Assembly (NCBI GenBank): GCA_018806915.1
Contig: JAGKQI010000048.1
Location: 186,001 to 250,000, forward strand
Direction of reading: 5' to 3'
DNA length: 64,000 nt
DNA from: Phytophthora colocasiae
Lineage: Eukaryota > Oomycota > Peronosporomycetes > Peronosporales > Peronosporaceae
Shown: positions 19,447 to 32,109 of the stretch, piece by piece
Layout of the letters: every line of letters begins with the position of its first letter
How positions within the stretch are numbered: position 1 is the stretch's first letter
Program-made: the position numbers and the translations under genes
The notes under the pieces: generated by a model
Seen by the model: only the letters and a program-made list of their open reading frames with translations
The model's database searches: none
What the model was told of the DNA's origin: nothing

Positions 19447-21059
19447 ATGCCTGGTCTCGCTGCATCGGAGTTGCCTCCGGAAACTCTGCATGCAGGCGAT
19501 ATGATCGAGTATTTTTCGCGTGCCTTTGTGTGCGGGGACAAGAGGGGCCAACGCTCCGCCGTCGTCGTCCTGGTTGATCCTCAGGACGACATGTATCCGG
19601 TGCGTCTGGACACAGAAGAGCTGTTGCCGCAGGATAACCTGATGCGTCGGACTGCGGACCAGTTGGGGAACCAGGTCAACCCCGCGAGCGCCAAGTGGCG
19701 CAAGTTGCGAACCTACACTCTGGAGGCAGGGAGCTTTGCGGCGCCCACTCGCTCCAGCACTTTGAATTCTGCGCTTGCTGCGATCGTTCGAGGTGCAATC
19801 ACCTCAGCACATCGGGAGGTAACTTCACGACGCGAGCGAATTCCGGCGGAAGGGGCACAGACGGACGGAGAAGGAGACACAGACGAGTCGGCCCAACTCA
19901 CGCTCGGCACGTCGTCCAGCACATCCAGCGGTAACGGCACCACACCCTGTGGCACCGGAGAAGATGCCGAAGTCAACACTGCTCCTGATAGAACCGAGGG
20001 AAATCCACCATTGGCGCGTAAGTATGTAGTAATTGACTTGGTGTCCGAGGCTGATTCTGACCATGTTCCAGAACCTGGACGAGCTCCCCACGGACGATCG
20101 ATCAGCTGCTGGATGTGCAGCAGTATCTTCGCAGTGTACCCACCAGATATGATCGTGCAAGGATTCGCCACCAGAAGAAGCGCCGCGCGGGCGAGTGGCA
20201 CGTGAGCCGATCGAGAAAGCGCCGCGATCAGCGCAAGTGTGCAGTCCCCCGGAGTGGCGATCAAATTCACCATGCACACACAGTCACGGCCAGAAGCATG
20301 AAGATCTTCCTCTCTATTCCAGGCGTTAGACTGCGATTGGTCGACTTACAAGAACGGCGGAAGATATACCGCGAGCCCGTGCATGACACAAGATTCGCGC
20401 ACGCTGAGGTTCCGTGGCCAGCCGGTGTGGAACGGATTGAGTCTTGCGTATCTAATGGAATCACCTTCCCTGACTTAGGGGACTACGGCAAGTGTCGATG
20501 CGAGGGCGATTGTTTTGTAGGTAGTTGTGACAATGCTGTTGCTGCCGTCTACTGCACGGACACCTGCTGTGCTTTGGGTGCGATGTGCAGCAACGCCCCG
20601 CGTGTCCTCGACACTCTGAAGCTCTTCGACACGGGGCGTGTGGGGCTGAGCGTGTATACGACGGCGGACATGGACGTTGGGGCCATTGTTGGCGAATACA
20701 CGGGGGAACTGAGTGAGTACGACGCTGTGGTTCCGGGCCAGCCACCCGTCGCGGTGAAGCAAAACAGTGGATACACCTTACTATACAACACGAAGTCCGT
20801 GCGCAAGAAGTTTGTATACGTGGACGCTCTCCGCTGCGGATCGATCACCCGTTTCCTCAGTCACTCGTGCAGGCCCAACGCAGAGTTCTTCGAGGTGCAG
20901 AATGGCGCAGAGGTGAAGGTGCTCGTGCGCATGCTTATGGACGTGAAGGCCGGGGCTCAAATTACGGTGCATTATGGGGACGAGACCTGGTTTACGTGCA
21001 TGTGTGAGCAGTGCTGGGCGTCTTCGGCTGAGGATGCGTTGCAGGGTGACGTAGTGTAG
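19447..21059 (+). CDS. SET-domain protein (putative histone lysine methyltransferase), two exons
   Basis: My model joins 19447-20021 and 20072-21059, giving 520 residues. The 50 bp intron has donor GTATGT and acceptor TTCCAG and is the choice that puts both halves in one frame. A donor four bases earlier, GTAAGT, would not. The C-terminal 200 residues hold a Cys-rich pre-SET-like stretch (GKCRCEGDCFVGSC, YCTDTCCALGAMC), the SET core (GLSVYTTADMDVGAIVGEYT, RFLSHSCRPNAEFF, ITVHYGD) and a short post-SET CMCEQC. The catalytic NHSC box is SHSC here; the Tyr and the Cys-rich zinc sites are kept. By family it would methylate histone or other lysines with S-adenosylmethionine. The N-terminal region (GDMIEYFSRAFVCGDKRGQR) is unrecognised. 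An AATAAA lies about 70 bp after the stop. It is convergent with the MULE transposase 100 bp downstream, so capture by that element is possible. Confidence 0.7.
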
Positions 21060-21159
21060 GATTTCGAGTCATCACTCGCGTGCATGTCGTACCCAACATA
21101 GTTCTAGTGCTATTGCAATGAAGAAGTTTTGTAATAAAGTTGTTCTCAAAGTGCTGGAT

Positions 21160-23004
21160 CTAGTCATAACTCAGAGCCGGACCTATTGCTGGAGGGCGTC
21201 CTCCTCGGTTCGAGGTGGGAAGGTTGTGGCGCTTTCGTTTACGTCTACTCACCAGAATCTCCTGTCCAGTACTGTCGACGTGAGCTACCGCCCTTAGTGC
21301 GAACTCAACGTGTACACAGGCCCCGAATACGAACCAGTACCCACACGGACACCAGTGTCTGTGCAGGTTCACAGGCCACCCACCCCACGGCTGATCCTCA
21401 ACCTCCTTCCGCGCGTAGTTTGCGTCCATCTGAGCACTGACAGCAATTCCCTCTTCACTACGTTTGTTTTGAGCCACTGCGACGCGTGGTGGACGCATTG
21501 ACAAAACTCGTACGACTTGGGGAGCTCCAGCGCACACCGGCCCAAAGATATCACCTTCGGACAGTGTCAGCAATCCTTCTCGCCTCATGTCTGCTGCTCG
21601 ACGCACGAGGGTTTTTGATGGAAGTGCGCGGAAGTGAAACGGCTTTGGTGTTTCCGAATTGTCATTGCAGGAGGCACTCAACTCGCGCAGAAGCGCACCC
21701 ATTTTGAGACGTCTACGCAGTGTGTAGTCTCGCTTAAGAGATGCGTTGAATGTCTCGGCAGGATTGTTAGTGGTGGCGTAGCCACAGGGAGTGGCGAAGG
21801 CTTGCCAGCACGCGAACCGTCCATACAACCACTGACTAGCCATGTACCTCGTAAATGCGACCAGGGAAGGATCGGATATCCAGCGCTGTAAAATGGCTTC
21901 CCGCAGTCGAACGAACGCGTCATGAGATCTCACGAAGTGCAGGTCGTAAAGATCAGAAATTATCATACCAGCAACACCCGAGGGAAACCCCCTCATCGCC
22001 TTGTGGACGTTTTCCATAAGGTGAAAATAGCACATCAAAAACTTGAAATTTCCACTGGCCCCGAACGCTGTCTGCAATGCGTTGTACTGCGCTTGATCCG
22101 CGTCTGCCAAGGCGTACATTACGCAAAGCTCCTTTTGAACCACCCAAGCGTAAACTCGTTTCAGCGCCTGCAGGACAGCCTCAAACACGGCTTCGGTCTC
22201 TTGAGAGACAACAAATAACGCCACTAGATGGAATGCACGCGAGGAATCTGAAATCCCGACCACCACGACGGGGTAGTCACAGTGATTTGTCTTGTAGGTA
22301 GCATCGATGTGCAATACGAAGCTCTCAGGGGACTGGTTCATTCGTCGGAGCATAGATTTGGTAGTCACTCCTATAATGAACGGTTTCTGGTCTGAACCAT
22401 TGCCTACAACCAGATTTGCGTCCGCATCCATCTCCCATCCAAAGGTAAAAGGCTGAGCTTCCGCTTCATCACCAGAAAAAGCTTTGCTGTGAACCCAAGC
22501 CTTTATAGCATCTACGCGGTCGTGGTTGTCGAGATACTTGCGCGAATAGTAGTTCACAAAGTTCTGGACTTGATTGAGAGTAGGCAGCTCTTCCAGCGGC
22601 GTGTCAAACTTCCGTCCGAGTGCATGTCGAATTCTCAGCGGGCGGAGATGCTGTGTAGCCATCTCCCTGCAGAATTCTTTGTGCGCAGGGGTCAAGTGCT
22701 TTGTTCTGGGAGAGCGAACAGAGCTCCTGTGCTCGCTAAATTCGTATACAGACTGCACTCCTGTCTCCAGACAGGTGACCGTTTTGCCGCGCCAAGGGCA
22801 CGCCTCCTCACTCGCTCTGATACACAAAGAGGAGCTGCACCGAAGCAAATGATACCGCATCTTGTGGGGGGCACCTGGGCAGAGGGAGCACGCCATGCTT
22901 TGGCTATGACTCACCTCGAAGGACTTCATCTCCTCCAGAATCTGCTCGGCGACCGTGGCGTCGAGCTCGACCGCCTTCTCTTGCCATTCAATGCGCCTCG
23001 GCAT
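21160..23004 (-). CDS. Mutator-like (MULE) transposase
   Basis: A 614-residue open frame without internal stops. The MULE catalytic core is visible: first acid in FVLHIDATYKTN (Asp234), second in YALADADQAQ (Asp301 or 303), the conserved CxxH as CYFH (Cys325, His328), and the third in TTNNPAETFNASLKR (Glu417). An N-terminal Cys/His-rich region (CSLCPGAPHKMRYHLLRCSS) may be a zinc-binding DNA-recognition domain. The C-terminus has a SWIM-type CxC...CxH finger (Cys552, Cys554, Cys563, His565). These enzymes cut and paste DNA with 8-10 bp target duplications. I could not define terminal inverted repeats with confidence. The frame looks capable of giving an active enzyme. It may belong to the same element as the SET gene. 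Confidence 0.85.
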   Translation of the reverse strand: MPRRIEWQEKAVELDATVAEQILEEMKSFEVSHSQSMACSLCPGAPHKMRYHLLRCSSSLCIRASEEACPWRGKTVTCLETGVQSVYEFSEHRSSVRSPRTKHLTPAHKEFCREMATQHLRPLRIRHALGRKFDTPLEELPTLNQVQNFVNYYSRKYLDNHDRVDAIKAWVHSKAFSGDEAEAQPFTFGWEMDADANLVVGNGSDQKPFIIGVTTKSMLRRMNQSPESFVLHIDATYKTNHCDYPVVVVGISDSSRAFHLVALFVVSQETEAVFEAVLQALKRVYAWVVQKELCVMYALADADQAQYNALQTAFGASGNFKFLMCYFHLMENVHKAMRGFPSGVAGMIISDLYDLHFVRSHDAFVRLREAILQRWISDPSLVAFTRYMASQWLYGRFACWQAFATPCGYATTNNPAETFNASLKRDYTLRRRLKMGALLRELSASCNDNSETPKPFHFRALPSKTLVRRAADMRREGLLTLSEGDIFGPVCAGAPQVVRVLSMRPPRVAVAQNKRSEEGIAVSAQMDANYARKEVEDQPWGGWPVNLHRHWCPCGYWFVFGACVHVEFALRAVAHVDSTGQEILVSRRKRKRHNLPTSNRGGRPPAIGPALSYD

Positions 23005-23642
23005 GATCCCTCGGGTGCTGATTGAAGAATGCGTCGTCCGTCCAGGAATCCACCCGTTGCTTTTGTCGACGCGGACCTAGTGCGGCCGCTGGTTGGCTGC
23101 GCCAACCCTCACCCACACCTGCAACAGAAAAAAAGCAAATTACACAGACTGCACAGCGAACTGTACTTCTAATGCAAGATGCTGTGCTGACCCACATTAT
23201 TTGTGCTGACACCTGTTTGTTGTGCCGAGACAACAGTTTATTGTGCCAGTAACGCGTTCTCCCGCTTTGGCTTGGGATCTCTTCATTCAGCAGAACTTGA
23301 ATACAGTTACATGTACCATGTTCATGAATGACTCGGCTGCTTTCTATCGTTCTACATGTAGAACCACTAGAATTTTCTAGACCTCGTTCAAAACTCTCAT
23401 CAAGACGTTTACAGTGGTCACTCGACCGTGATAGAGAAGCACTGCGAGAAAAAGAATCAACGTTGTACGCTTTATGATCCTCTGCTCGTTTGAGCCCGGC
23501 CATCTTCAGGCGTGAGAGCGGCCAGCAGACCTGCAGACGAAAGCAAGCGCATCCCCCACCTTGACCTTGCTCACCTGAGACTCCCTGTCACCAAGAGGGA
23601 GCTCTCGAGCATCTCATCTTGTAGACGAGCTCGCGGTCATGA
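23005..23642. other. intergenic region between the MULE transposase and BT1 gene B
   Basis: No gene recognised. At 23195-23252 there are three spaced TTGTGC-type motifs (TTTGTGCTGACAC, GTTGTGCCGAGAC, ATTGTGCCAGTAAC) that could be subterminal repeats of the MULE element. The match on the other side, near 19070, is too weak to call an end. Confidence 0.3.
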
Positions 23643-23659
23643 GCTTTCATTTCCCGATT
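23643..23659 (+). promoter_or_regulatory. oomycete initiator/FPR-like core promoter of BT1 gene B
   Basis: GCTTTCATTTCCCGATT fits the Inr (TCATTYY) plus FPR pattern. It is 33 bp upstream of the ATG at 23692, the same arrangement as in genes A, D, F, G and H. Confidence 0.55.
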
Positions 23660-23691
23660 CAATAGCTCGGCCTCAAGACCTCCATTCGACC

Positions 23692-25403
23692 ATGCCGGGC
23701 GTCTCAACTTCAGGCGGTACCGGTCCCGCCACCGCCGACCTATCCAACGACTGTCATACGTAAGCGGCACCAAAGAACTGGAAGAAGGAAGCTACACCGG
23801 CGTCAAGACCCCCGATGCCGGTCAAGTCGGCGAGTACGAAGGTGGTGCGCTGCGTCCCGGCGGTATGCCCAACCTCTTGGACCGGGAGCACCTTGGACTG
23901 CTCTTCGAGTACGCCACCGTCGGCCTGGTGTACGGTCTTCTGCCTGAAACTATCTACCCGTTCATGCAGCAATATCTCAACTGTTCCGGATCACAAGTCG
24001 CGGCCGCCAAGCAACTGGTTGTGCTGCCGTGGAGTTTCAAGGTCTTCTACGGTATCCTGTCTGACTGCCGTCCAATCTTCGGCTACCGTCGTCGGCCGTA
24101 TATGCTCATCGGCTGGGTGATCTGTATCATTATGCTTCTCATCATGGCTATCATGCCCGTTGGTAAGCCGTACTACACGGTCGCGGGGGACCGTGACGTC
24201 GCCGTGGCCGACTACACGCCGGAGATTGAAGCACGTATCCACTACGACGCTCCGTCGGAAGGCGCCAAGTACGTTATCATTATGTTCTGTGCGGCGTTCG
24301 GGTACGTCATGTCGGATGTGTGCGCGGATAGTATCACGGTTGAATTGGCCCAACGCGAGCCGATTGCGAAGCGTGGCAAGACGCAGTCGGCCATCTACAC
24401 GGTGCGTACCGTTATGGTGATCTTCGGTGAGCTCTTGACTGGATTCTTCTTCAACGGTGAAGACTACGGCGGTGACTTCAATTTCTCGCTTAGTTTCCCG
24501 CAGTTAATGATCATCGTGACGGTGTTGTCCCTACCCGTGCTGTCTATGACTTGGTTCTACATCAAGGAAGAGAAAGTCGAGGCAGCCAACTTCAAGGAGT
24601 ACATCAACAGCTTCTGGGATCTCCTTTGCCATCGCGCCGTGTACCAGGTCATCGCGTACAACTTCTTCGCCAATATCTTCGCGGACTTTACGTACACGGC
24701 CAGCACTCCTGTGGCCTCGTACATGGTGGACGTCACGCCCATTAACAGCACTATCAGTGATATCCTCAGTAACCTGTTGTTCATGCTCGGTATCATGATC
24801 ACTTCGAAGTGGGGGCTCCACTGGAACTGGCGTTGGATGATCGTCTGTACGGCCGCAACCGTCATTATCGCCGACTGCGCCGTCGCGATGATCGTTGTCT
24901 GGGACGTTTTCCGTAACCAGTGGTTCTGGCTGGGCCCTCCTATTGTGGTACAGCTCCCGTACGGCGTGGGCTGGATCATTTCCACCTTCGTGACGGTCGA
25001 GCTCGCACAACTCGGTAACGAAGCTGCTGTCTACGGTCTCATCACGACGGTAACCAACGTAGCAGCACCGTTCGCGACGTCGCTGACTCTGCTGATCGAC
25101 GGTCCGTTCGATATCTCTAACGCGCGTGTTCAGGAGGATGATCACTCCGTCCGCATGGACATCACGTACACAATTATCATCATGTACGCCGCCATGGTGT
25201 TCGCCTGGGTCTTCCTGCCGTTGCTGCCCAAGCAGAAAGAAGACGCACAGAGGATTCTCCGAGAGGGAGGCTCAAGCAAGCTTATCGGCGGCATCACCGT
25301 TGCTTACTTGACGTTCGCCATTCTTTGGTTCCTCGTGACCAACGTCCTCGCCATTTTCGACAGTACGTCGTGCCTGATTATCGCTGGCGGCACCGGCTGC
25401 TAA
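23692..25403 (+). pseudogene. BT1-family transporter, gene B, with one N-terminal frameshift
   Basis: About 570 codons of BT1 protein. The start MPGVSTSGGTGPATAD lies in one frame. The paralogue-like continuation (RLSYVSG, EGGALRPGGMPNLL and all membrane segments) lies in another. The switch is at about 23740-23741, where one base is missing relative to the paralogues, leaving codon 17 out of phase. Downstream everything is intact, including LPWSFKVFYGILSDCRPIFG, the YRRRPYMLIGW motif and the shared IIAGGTGC end. An internal ATG at 23865 (MPNLLDREHLG) could still give a 512-residue protein lacking the cytoplasmic tail. The lesion may therefore be recent, tolerated, or a sequencing error. The gene is preceded by a good initiator. 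Confidence 0.8.
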
Positions 25404-25524
25404 ACGCTCAGCAGAACGTAGCGACGCAGTGGTGCTCTCTTGTAGGTAGGACTCCGTCGCATCCGTTTGTACAGATCCAATACACGTTTGTAAGTTTCTT
25501 AGCTTTCTCGTTCTCATCGACGAA

Positions 25525-25751
25525 TGTAGGAAACACGAACACAGGGAGGGTCTTCTCGGTCGAACGCAAATCACAGAGTGAGCTCGATTTATACGGATAG
25601 TTGGGAAACGCACAAACTTCTACACACATCACCTGGGAGACCTCGCCTAGTGTTGTTGTCCAGGGAGAGATATCTTGCGCAACTGCTGATCGCCACACCT
25701 GGCAGCTGACCTACAGTGCGCTGCTTGCACATCGTCTGCCCACGAACAACA
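25525..25751 (-). repeat. 3' LTR of Copia 1
   Basis: 227 bp, TG...CA on the minus strand. It is flanked on the left by the target duplication ACGAA and on the right by the purine-rich tract. It has two substitutions relative to the 5' LTR. Confidence 0.93.
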
Positions 25752-26288
25752 CCTCCCCCACAAGCAACGCACGAGCACTAGAGCTGTCGACGTCGTGGTG
25801 TAGGCCCAGTCGACGTCTCGACGTCCAACAGTCGTCGTGCGACGTCGACCTGACATCGAGACGACATCCAACAGCTTGTCAGTATTTCAAATTAATGACA
25901 CTCAAACTGTCAACGGCGTTGAGGACATCTGGAAGTTCTTGGACAACGTACATGATCCCTGGCGGTCCCAGCGAAGACCAGTCATGAGAAGAGCAGGTGT
26001 ATAACATGCCTTACAGGTAGGTGTTACTGTTCTCATAAACATTTTGTTCATTACTGCTGATACACAGGAATTTCTGCGCGGTACATCGCGCTTTGACTTC
26101 TCGGTGCCTCTGACGATGCGGCACAAGGGTAATTGAGCCCCGCATATGTATACAACCGGATATACGTATAACAAGTGTATACAACCTGTACCAATTTTTG
26201 AACTTAGTTTTAGTAAGTGCTGGACGTGTGGTCACTAGTCGTTGCTCTTTCACTACCGAATATTCTCCCTGTTGATGTCCTGCGAGTA

Positions 26289-27097
26289 GGCACAAGGGTA
26301 ATTGAGCCCCGCATATGTATACAACGCCGGAAGCCAAATGTATATTATACACAGAGTTTAAAAAGTGTACTGTTGTTTAATGCCCTGACCAAGCCGTGAA
26401 AGTACTCGCTAGTAAACTTCCTACCGTTGGTAGTAAAGTACCACGAACGCCACAAGCATTCATCTAAATAGCTAGGCACTACAGTTTTTTTCATACCACG
26501 CTCACTTTTAATTCTAGCCTTGATCTTGGTCCACGCCACCAAAGACCCAGTAGTCAGGGTATTTTGTCCCACGGAAGTACTTCCGCTTTTTCTTTAAACT
26601 GGTTTCATCTATTTCGACAGTATGGCCTTCTCCTCCAACCTGTAAAGCCATAACTACTTTTTAGAAAAAGCAAAATTTAATATAGAAAATACTTTTTACC
26701 TGCATTTTGCAGCGCAACATCTCAGCAGTGCAGATGTCGCGCGAGTACTGGTACCATTGCCCTGCAGTCTTGCGCGATATCTGCACGTGTTGGGCAGCCT
26801 CGGTCACGTGAGTGCCAGCTGCCCAGAAGAACAAAACCTTGATAAGCTTTGACAGTGGTGCGTTTGAGCGAGAAAAGCTCCTGCGCGCACGCTCTTTTCC
26901 AGCCTGTATCCGGCTTTGTTGCAGCGCCAGCGTTTGCCGTCTTGCACCATGGCAACACCACACTTGTGGCAGTCAAGCCTTGGTGCAAGAAGGCCAACGC
27001 GCATGGCCCACTCTATGGCCCCCTCTTCAGTAGTGCATGCCAGAACTACGGCGTTGAACGTGTACGCGTCTGCGTCGGTGCTAATGTCGTACTCGCA
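26289..27097 (-). repeat. left arm of a ~0.8 kb inverted repeat (Merlin 3' part, reversed)
   Basis: This 809 bp arm is the reverse complement of 27259-28072 apart from a few small differences, for example around the CGCGCAGG(G)AGC segment. The arms are separated by about 160 bp, so transcripts could fold into a long hairpin. It contains the same transposase remnant on the minus strand with the same internal deletion. Confidence 0.9.
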
Positions 27098-27252
27098 GGC
27101 ACAAGGGTAATTGAGCCCCGCATATGTATACAACCGGATATACGTATAACAAGTGTATACAACCTGTACCAATTTTTGAACTTAGTTTTAGTAAGTGCTG
27201 GACGTGTGGTCACTAGTCGTTGCTCTTTCATTACCGAATATTCTCCCTGTTG

Positions 27253-28003
27253 ATGTCCTGCGAGTACGACATTAGCACCGACGCAGACGCGTACACGTTC
27301 AACGCCGTAGTTCTGGCATGCACTACTGAAGAGGGGGCCATAGAGTGGGCCATGCGCGTTGGCCTTCTTGCACCAAGGCTTGACTGCCACAAGTGTGGTG
27401 TTGCCATGGTGCAAGACGGCAAACGCTGGCGCTGCAACAAAGCCGGATACAGGCTGGAAAAGAGCGTGCGCGCAGGGAGCTTCTTCTCTCGCTCAAACGC
27501 ACCACTGTCAAAGCTTATCAAGGTTTTGTTCTTCTGGGCAGCTGGCACTCACGTGACCGAGGCTGCCCAACACGTGCAGATATCGCGCAAGACTGCAGGG
27601 CAATGGTACCAGTACTCGCGCGACATCTGCACTGCTGAGATGTTGCGCTGCAAAATGCAGGTAAAAAGTATTTTCTATATTAAATTTTGCTTTTTCTAAA
27701 AAGTAGTTATGGCTTTACAGGTTGGAGGAGAAGGCCATACTGTCGAAATAGATGAAACCAGTTTAAAGAAAAAGCAGAAGTACTTCCGTGGGACAAAATA
27801 CCCTGACTACTGGGTCTTTGGTGGCGTGGACCAAGATCAAGGCTAGAATTAAAAGTGAGCGTGGTATGAAAAAAACTGTAGTGCCTAGCTATTTAGATGA
27901 ATGCTTGTGGCGTTCGTGGTACTTTACTACCAACGGTAGGAAGTTTACTAGCGAGTACTTTCACGGCTTGGTGCAGGGCATTAAACAACAGTACACTTTT
28001 TAA
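27253..28003 (+). pseudogene. Merlin (IS1595/ISXO2-like DDE) transposase with internal deletion
   Basis: Exon 1 starts at the ATG at 27253 (MSCEYDISTDADAYTFN...). It carries a zinc-ribbon CHKCG...RCNKAG and an HTH-like segment (VTEAAQHVQISRKTAGQWY). A 60 bp intron (27661-27720, GTAAAA...TTACAG) follows. Exon 2 begins VGGEGHTVEIDETSLKKKQK, the first catalytic acid block of the Merlin/ISXO2 family, and continues to YWVFGGVDQ. The next part of the catalytic core is gone: the sequence jumps to TKIKARIKSERG and SYLDECLWRSWY near the normal C-terminus, in another frame. The middle and last catalytic residues are therefore missing, and the enzyme cannot work. The inverted copy has the same deletion, so the deletion came first. 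Confidence 0.82.
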
Positions 28004-28150
28004 ACTCTGTGTATAATATACATTTGGCTTCCGGCGTTGTATACATATGCGGGGCTCAATTACCCTTGTGCCGACGATGCTGTCACAGTCGCAATGGAGA
28101 CGGGATCTCTGTCCACGTGGTGTATGGAGAAATTGGAAGAGATGAACGCA

Positions 28151-28246
28151 GACGACGTTACTGTGCCAGGTGGGGACGGACTTGCCAACAAGATACGGGA
28201 CGACGTTACTGTGCCAGGTGGGGACGGACTTGCCAACAAGATACGG
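28151..28246 (+). repeat. 48 bp tandem duplication, in frame (16-residue repeat)
   Basis: Two identical 48 bp units lie at 28151-28198 and 28199-28246. In one plus frame they encode DDVTVPGGDGLANKIR twice. They lie in the right part of the hAT-like element, just outside the Merlin insertion, in what looks like a remnant coding exon. Confidence 0.9.
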
Positions 28247-28997
28247 GACGACAAGCCCCGACGTCACCGCCGACCTTTTCTGCCTGGTGAAGTTTAACCT
28301 GTCGGTTGAGGATGTTTCCTACTGAACCAGACGATGTTGAAGCTGCCCCTGGTGAGCCCGCTCTTAGCGATCATGTACCACTTGTTGAGCCTCTAGGAAA
28401 GCGCGATCGCATCCCGGGGTTCAACCACTCAGCGCTAGGGCGGCCTGTGTGGGTGCAGTCTGCAGTCCTTGCATTGGTGTGCTATTGTGAAACTCTGCAG
28501 CTTGTATGCAGGATGCGAAGTTTGGATTAGGTCCGATGCCGGTCACCGTCGCTCCAGCCGCTCGATTTATTGCTGCTGACGCTGAATACGAAGCATTGAC
28601 GCTGTTCTACTCGCTCAAATTCACCACCAAGTAGCTCACTACCGCAAGTACGTACATTTTAGACTGCGAATTCTGTCCATTGTGCCAAATCTCCGAACAC
28701 AAAGCCAACACTAGTGTGAAGTCTGTTGGGCTCACTCCGAAATGGATAATAAAGATCCCCCTTCACGGCCTGCGAGAAGGTAGTGTCCACGGAGTTCAAG
28801 ATGCAGCTTCAATGAGGAATTGAGGTAGTTCATCCTGATTGGCTCGCTAAATGTATTTGAACCAATCAGCTTTTGCTATGGTGGGGGATGTCGTGTAGAT
28901 GTCGGCACGACGTCGTATGACACCGACCAGACGTCGTCTGTCGAGTGTCCGAAAAGACGTCCTAATCCGTCGACGTCGACAGCTCTAACGAGCACGT

Positions 28998-32109
<3,112 letters not shown>

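Larger units (their letters stand above)
26120..28072. mobile_element. compound Merlin element (two copies, one inside the other, partly inverted)
   Basis: The outer ends start GGCACAAGGGTAATTGAGCC. They are flanked by the 8 bp duplication GACGATGC (26112-26119 and 28073-28080), as expected for Merlin/IS1016-type elements. Inside, the same end sequence recurs at 26289 and 27098. 27098-28072 reads as a complete 975 bp copy. 26289-27097 is an inverted copy of most of it. The 8-mer TGCGAGTA stands at 26281-26288 and 27259-27266, and inverted at 27090-27097. The layout fits insertion of one Merlin into another at TGCGAGTA, followed by inversion of the 5' part between the short repeats. Confidence 0.85.
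25779..28987. mobile_element. hAT-like non-autonomous element nested in Copia 1
   Basis: 17 bp inverted ends TAGAGCTGTCGACGTCG lie at 25779-25795 and 28971-28987. They are flanked by the 8 bp direct duplication ACGAGCAC (25771-25778 and 28988-28995). TAGAG-type ends with 8 bp duplications fit the hAT superfamily. Subterminal GTCGACGTC-like motifs are abundant. After subtracting the Merlin insertion only about 1.25 kb remain. It contains exon-like fragments (QTVNGVEDIWKFLDNVHDPW near 25895) but no recognisable transposase. Confidence 0.85.

Noticed and set aside
18931..19551. 206-codon minus-strand frame rich in Gly, Arg and His
   Set aside because: It runs through the 56 bp tandem repeat and lies antisense to the SET gene start; no motif or sensible composition.
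20018..20071. GTAAGT donor for the SET intron
   Set aside because: Using it gives a 54 bp intron that leaves the downstream SET frame out of phase; the GTATGT donor at 20022 joins both parts in one frame.
19070..23245. Terminal inverted repeats TTATTGTGC... around the SET/MULE pair
   Set aside because: Only about 13 of 16 positions match and no target duplication was found, so I kept it as a hint only.
26661..27172. Minus-strand frames resembling the Merlin transposase
   Set aside because: They are the inverted arm of the compound Merlin element, not a second independent gene; covered under the inverted repeat.
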